Shown: piece by piece, positions 47,689 through 48,860 of the stretch
How the letters are laid out: each line of letters begins with the position of its first letter
How positions within the stretch are numbered: the first letter of the stretch is position 1
From: an uncultured Clostridia bacterium
Lineage (GTDB): Bacteria > Bacillota > Clostridia > Oscillospirales > Ruminococcaceae
Direction: 5' to 3'
Assembly (NCBI GenBank): GCA_937907305.1
Contig: CALERQ010000165.1
Location: 1-48,860, forward strand
DNA: 48,860 nucleotides
The notes under the pieces: generated by a model
The model's database searches: none
Told to the model about the DNA's origin: nothing
What the model saw: the letters and a program-made list of their open reading frames with translations, nothing else
Made by a program: the position numbers and the translations under genes

Positions 47689-47742
47689 AAAAGCAGGCCT
47701 CTTTCCCACGGTCCACGCCGCCGGGAAGGGGCCTGCTTTTCT
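47689..47742 (+). terminator. Terminator of the tRNA gene
   Basis: AAAAGCAGGCC pairs with GGCCTGCTTTT across a 30-base loop that contains its own TTCCC/GGGAA pairing, and is followed by CTGT. Confidence 0.8.
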
Positions 47743-47877
47743 GTAATCAGCAGCACCTAAAAGAATTAGCGCGGCACTTTGGCAAAGCGCCTTTCTTTCC
47801 CATCCTTCCCTTGCAACCGGCCGCGTTTTATGCTATCCTTAAGTAAATATATCCCTCAAGAAAAGAAGGTGCCCCTT

Positions 47878-48249
47878 ATGTCCCTGCAGGAATCCGGCGA
47901 AATGTATCTGGAAACCATCCTTGTTCTCTCTCAGCGCACAGGCTTTGTCCGTGCCATCGATATCGGAGAGGAAATGGGCTACTCCAAGCCCAGTGTCAGC
48001 CGTGCTGTCGGAATTCTGCGACAGGGGGGCTACATCCATGTGGCGGAAGATGGCGGCATCACCCTCACCGAATCCGGCCGGGCCGTGGCGGAAAAAATCT
48101 ACGAGCGCCATCGCCTGCTCACCAGCTTTTTGGTCAAACTTGGCGTTGACGAAAAGACTGCTGCGGAGGACGCCTGCAAAATGGAGCATGTCATCAGCGA
48201 TGCCTCCATGGAGGCCATCAAGCGCCACGCCATGGGTCACATCCAGTAA
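47878..48249 (+). CDS. DtxR/MntR family metal-dependent repressor, short form
   Basis: 123 aa. The winged helix 'IDIGEEMGYSKPSVSRAVGILRQGGYI' (about residues 27-53) and the dimerisation helices are present; the C-terminal SH3-like domain of DtxR is absent, as in MntR-size proteins. Metal ligands read like DtxR rather than MntR: Met9 in GEMYLETIL, His79 in ERHRLLTSFL and Cys100-x-x-Glu103-His104 in ACKMEHV, matching the DtxR Met10/Cys102/Glu105/His106 set. It therefore probably senses ferrous iron (inference). AAGAAGG lies upstream of ATG 47878; the longer frame has no family similarity. The stop is 20 bases before the DUF2130 gene. Confidence 0.88.
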   Translation: MSLQESGEMYLETILVLSQRTGFVRAIDIGEEMGYSKPSVSRAVGILRQGGYIHVAEDGGITLTESGRAVAEKIYERHRLLTSFLVKLGVDEKTAAEDACKMEHVISDASMEAIKRHAMGHIQ

Positions 48250-48269
48250 GTTCACCGGGAGGTACGGCT

Positions 48270-48860
48270 ATGCACGAGATCAAATGTCCAAAATGCGGCG
48301 AAGTCTTTACCGTGGATGAATCCGGCTATGCCGCCATCGTAGGCCAGGTACGGGATGAGGAATTTCACCGGGAGCTGGCCCAGCGGGAAAAGCAGCTGGC
48401 CGCCGAAAAGGAAAATGAGCTGGCCCTGGTGCGCACCCAGGCCACCCGTTCCCAGGAGCAGTCCGAAGCCCAGCTGCAGCGGCAGATCCAAGAATTAAAG
48501 GCCCAGCTTGCGGCCCAGCAGACCCAACGGGAACTGGCCATACAGAAAGCCCTGGAACAGCAGACCGCCGATCTTTCCGCCCGGGATCAGACCATTACTG
48601 AACTACAGGCCCGCCTGAACGCCGCTCAAACCGAGCGGGAGCTGGCCATCCAAAAAGTGACCTCCGAAAAAAAAGACGAGCTGATCGAAAGCCAGCGGGA
48701 AATCGATAAGCTGACCTACCAGCTGAAGGAAGCCGCGGCCGCCAGCCGGGAAAAGGAACAGGAACTGCGGGAAAGCTACAAGCGGGAGCTCAGCAGCAAG
48801 GATGAGGTCATCGCCTATTATAAGGACCTCAAAACCCGCCTTTCCACCAAAATGGTGGGC
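48270..48860 (+). CDS. DUF2130-type coiled-coil protein, N-terminal part (runs off the window)
   Basis: 197 codons seen, no stop before the window end. It begins 'MHEIKCPKCGEVFTVDESGYA', a zinc-ribbon-like CxxC typical of DUF2130 proteins, followed by a long Glu/Gln/Lys-rich coiled coil from about residue 30 to 185 (repeats such as 'QRELAIQKALEQQTADLS' and 'ERELAIQKVTSEKKDEL'). 'SSKDEVIAYYKDLKTRLSTKMVG' marks the entry to the family's C-terminal domain. GGGAGG lies upstream of ATG 48270, and the gene follows the DtxR gene closely. Function is not known for this family. Confidence 0.85.
   Translation, partial: MHEIKCPKCGEVFTVDESGYAAIVGQVRDEEFHRELAQREKQLAAEKENELALVRTQATRSQEQSEAQLQRQIQELKAQLAAQQTQRELAIQKALEQQTADLSARDQTITELQARLNAAQTERELAIQKVTSEKKDELIESQREIDKLTYQLKEAAAASREKEQELRESYKRELSSKDEVIAYYKDLKTRLSTKMVG

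Overview
The window looks like a chromosome segment of a moderately GC-rich, low-oxygen Firmicute of the class Clostridia (Oscillospiraceae/Ruminococcaceae-like). The basis is the Gram-positive ribosome binding sites, lipoprotein signal peptides, a sortase-type NPxTG surface protein, a DtxR-type repressor, an M-domain-less ClpC-type ATPase, chorion-like Cys-rich mini proteins and Gram-positive SOS boxes. I cannot assign a genus from sequence alone. Genes lie on both strands; most starts have a clear AGGAGG-like site.

Layout. 1-2970: a structured terminator repeat (a near copy of the sequence downstream of ssrA), a GH3 lipoprotein and a second lipoprotein. 3020-10500: one tightly overlapping signalling operon: REC/HD-GYP/GGDEF protein, stand-alone Hpt, a hybrid kinase that has lost its catalytic core, a solute-binding lipoprotein and an intact hybrid kinase. 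Together they can form a phosphorelay that ends in c-di-GMP turnover. 10600-17550: a 5'-truncated membrane hydrolase with its promoter, a YczE-type membrane protein, an unknown protein, TetR, TVP38, a SpoU methyltransferase and a YolD-like protein, interspersed with GC-rich multi-hairpin repeats. 17700-20240: an SOS-controlled Y-family polymerase separated from its usual YolD partner by about 1 kb of decayed tandem copies of the polymerase 3' end. 20385-24620: cysK, a large secreted wall protein and a small membrane protein.

24700-31160: a catabolic locus: class III CoA-transferase, HMG-CoA-lyase-family enzyme and a three-part TRAP transporter, divergent from a LysR regulator. It reads as import, CoA activation and retro-aldol/Claisen cleavage of a branched hydroxy-dicarboxylate. 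31340-35220: housekeeping block ssrA (tmRNA), smpB, recR, ybaB, dnaX and the SRP RNA gene. 35230-39170: DUF4358 lipoprotein, asnA, DUF3810 membrane protein, FlK-like thioesterase and an AT-rich methyltransferase. 39350-47470: ClpC-type ATPase, two divergent Gly/Cys-rich mini membrane proteins, a GT28 glycosyltransferase overlapping a CrtO-like acyltransferase, a Na/Pi cotransporter and a D,D-carboxypeptidase. 47539-48860: a truncated tRNA-Thr copy beside an intact tRNA-Thr(CGT), a DtxR-type regulator and the start of a DUF2130 protein.

The most notable items are the self-contained c-di-GMP phosphorelay operon, the TRAP/CoA-transferase/lyase locus, the decaying repeat array behind the SOS polymerase, the paired Cys-rich peptides and the inverted duplication of the ssrA terminator region. 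All family assignments come from reading motifs; no database search was run.
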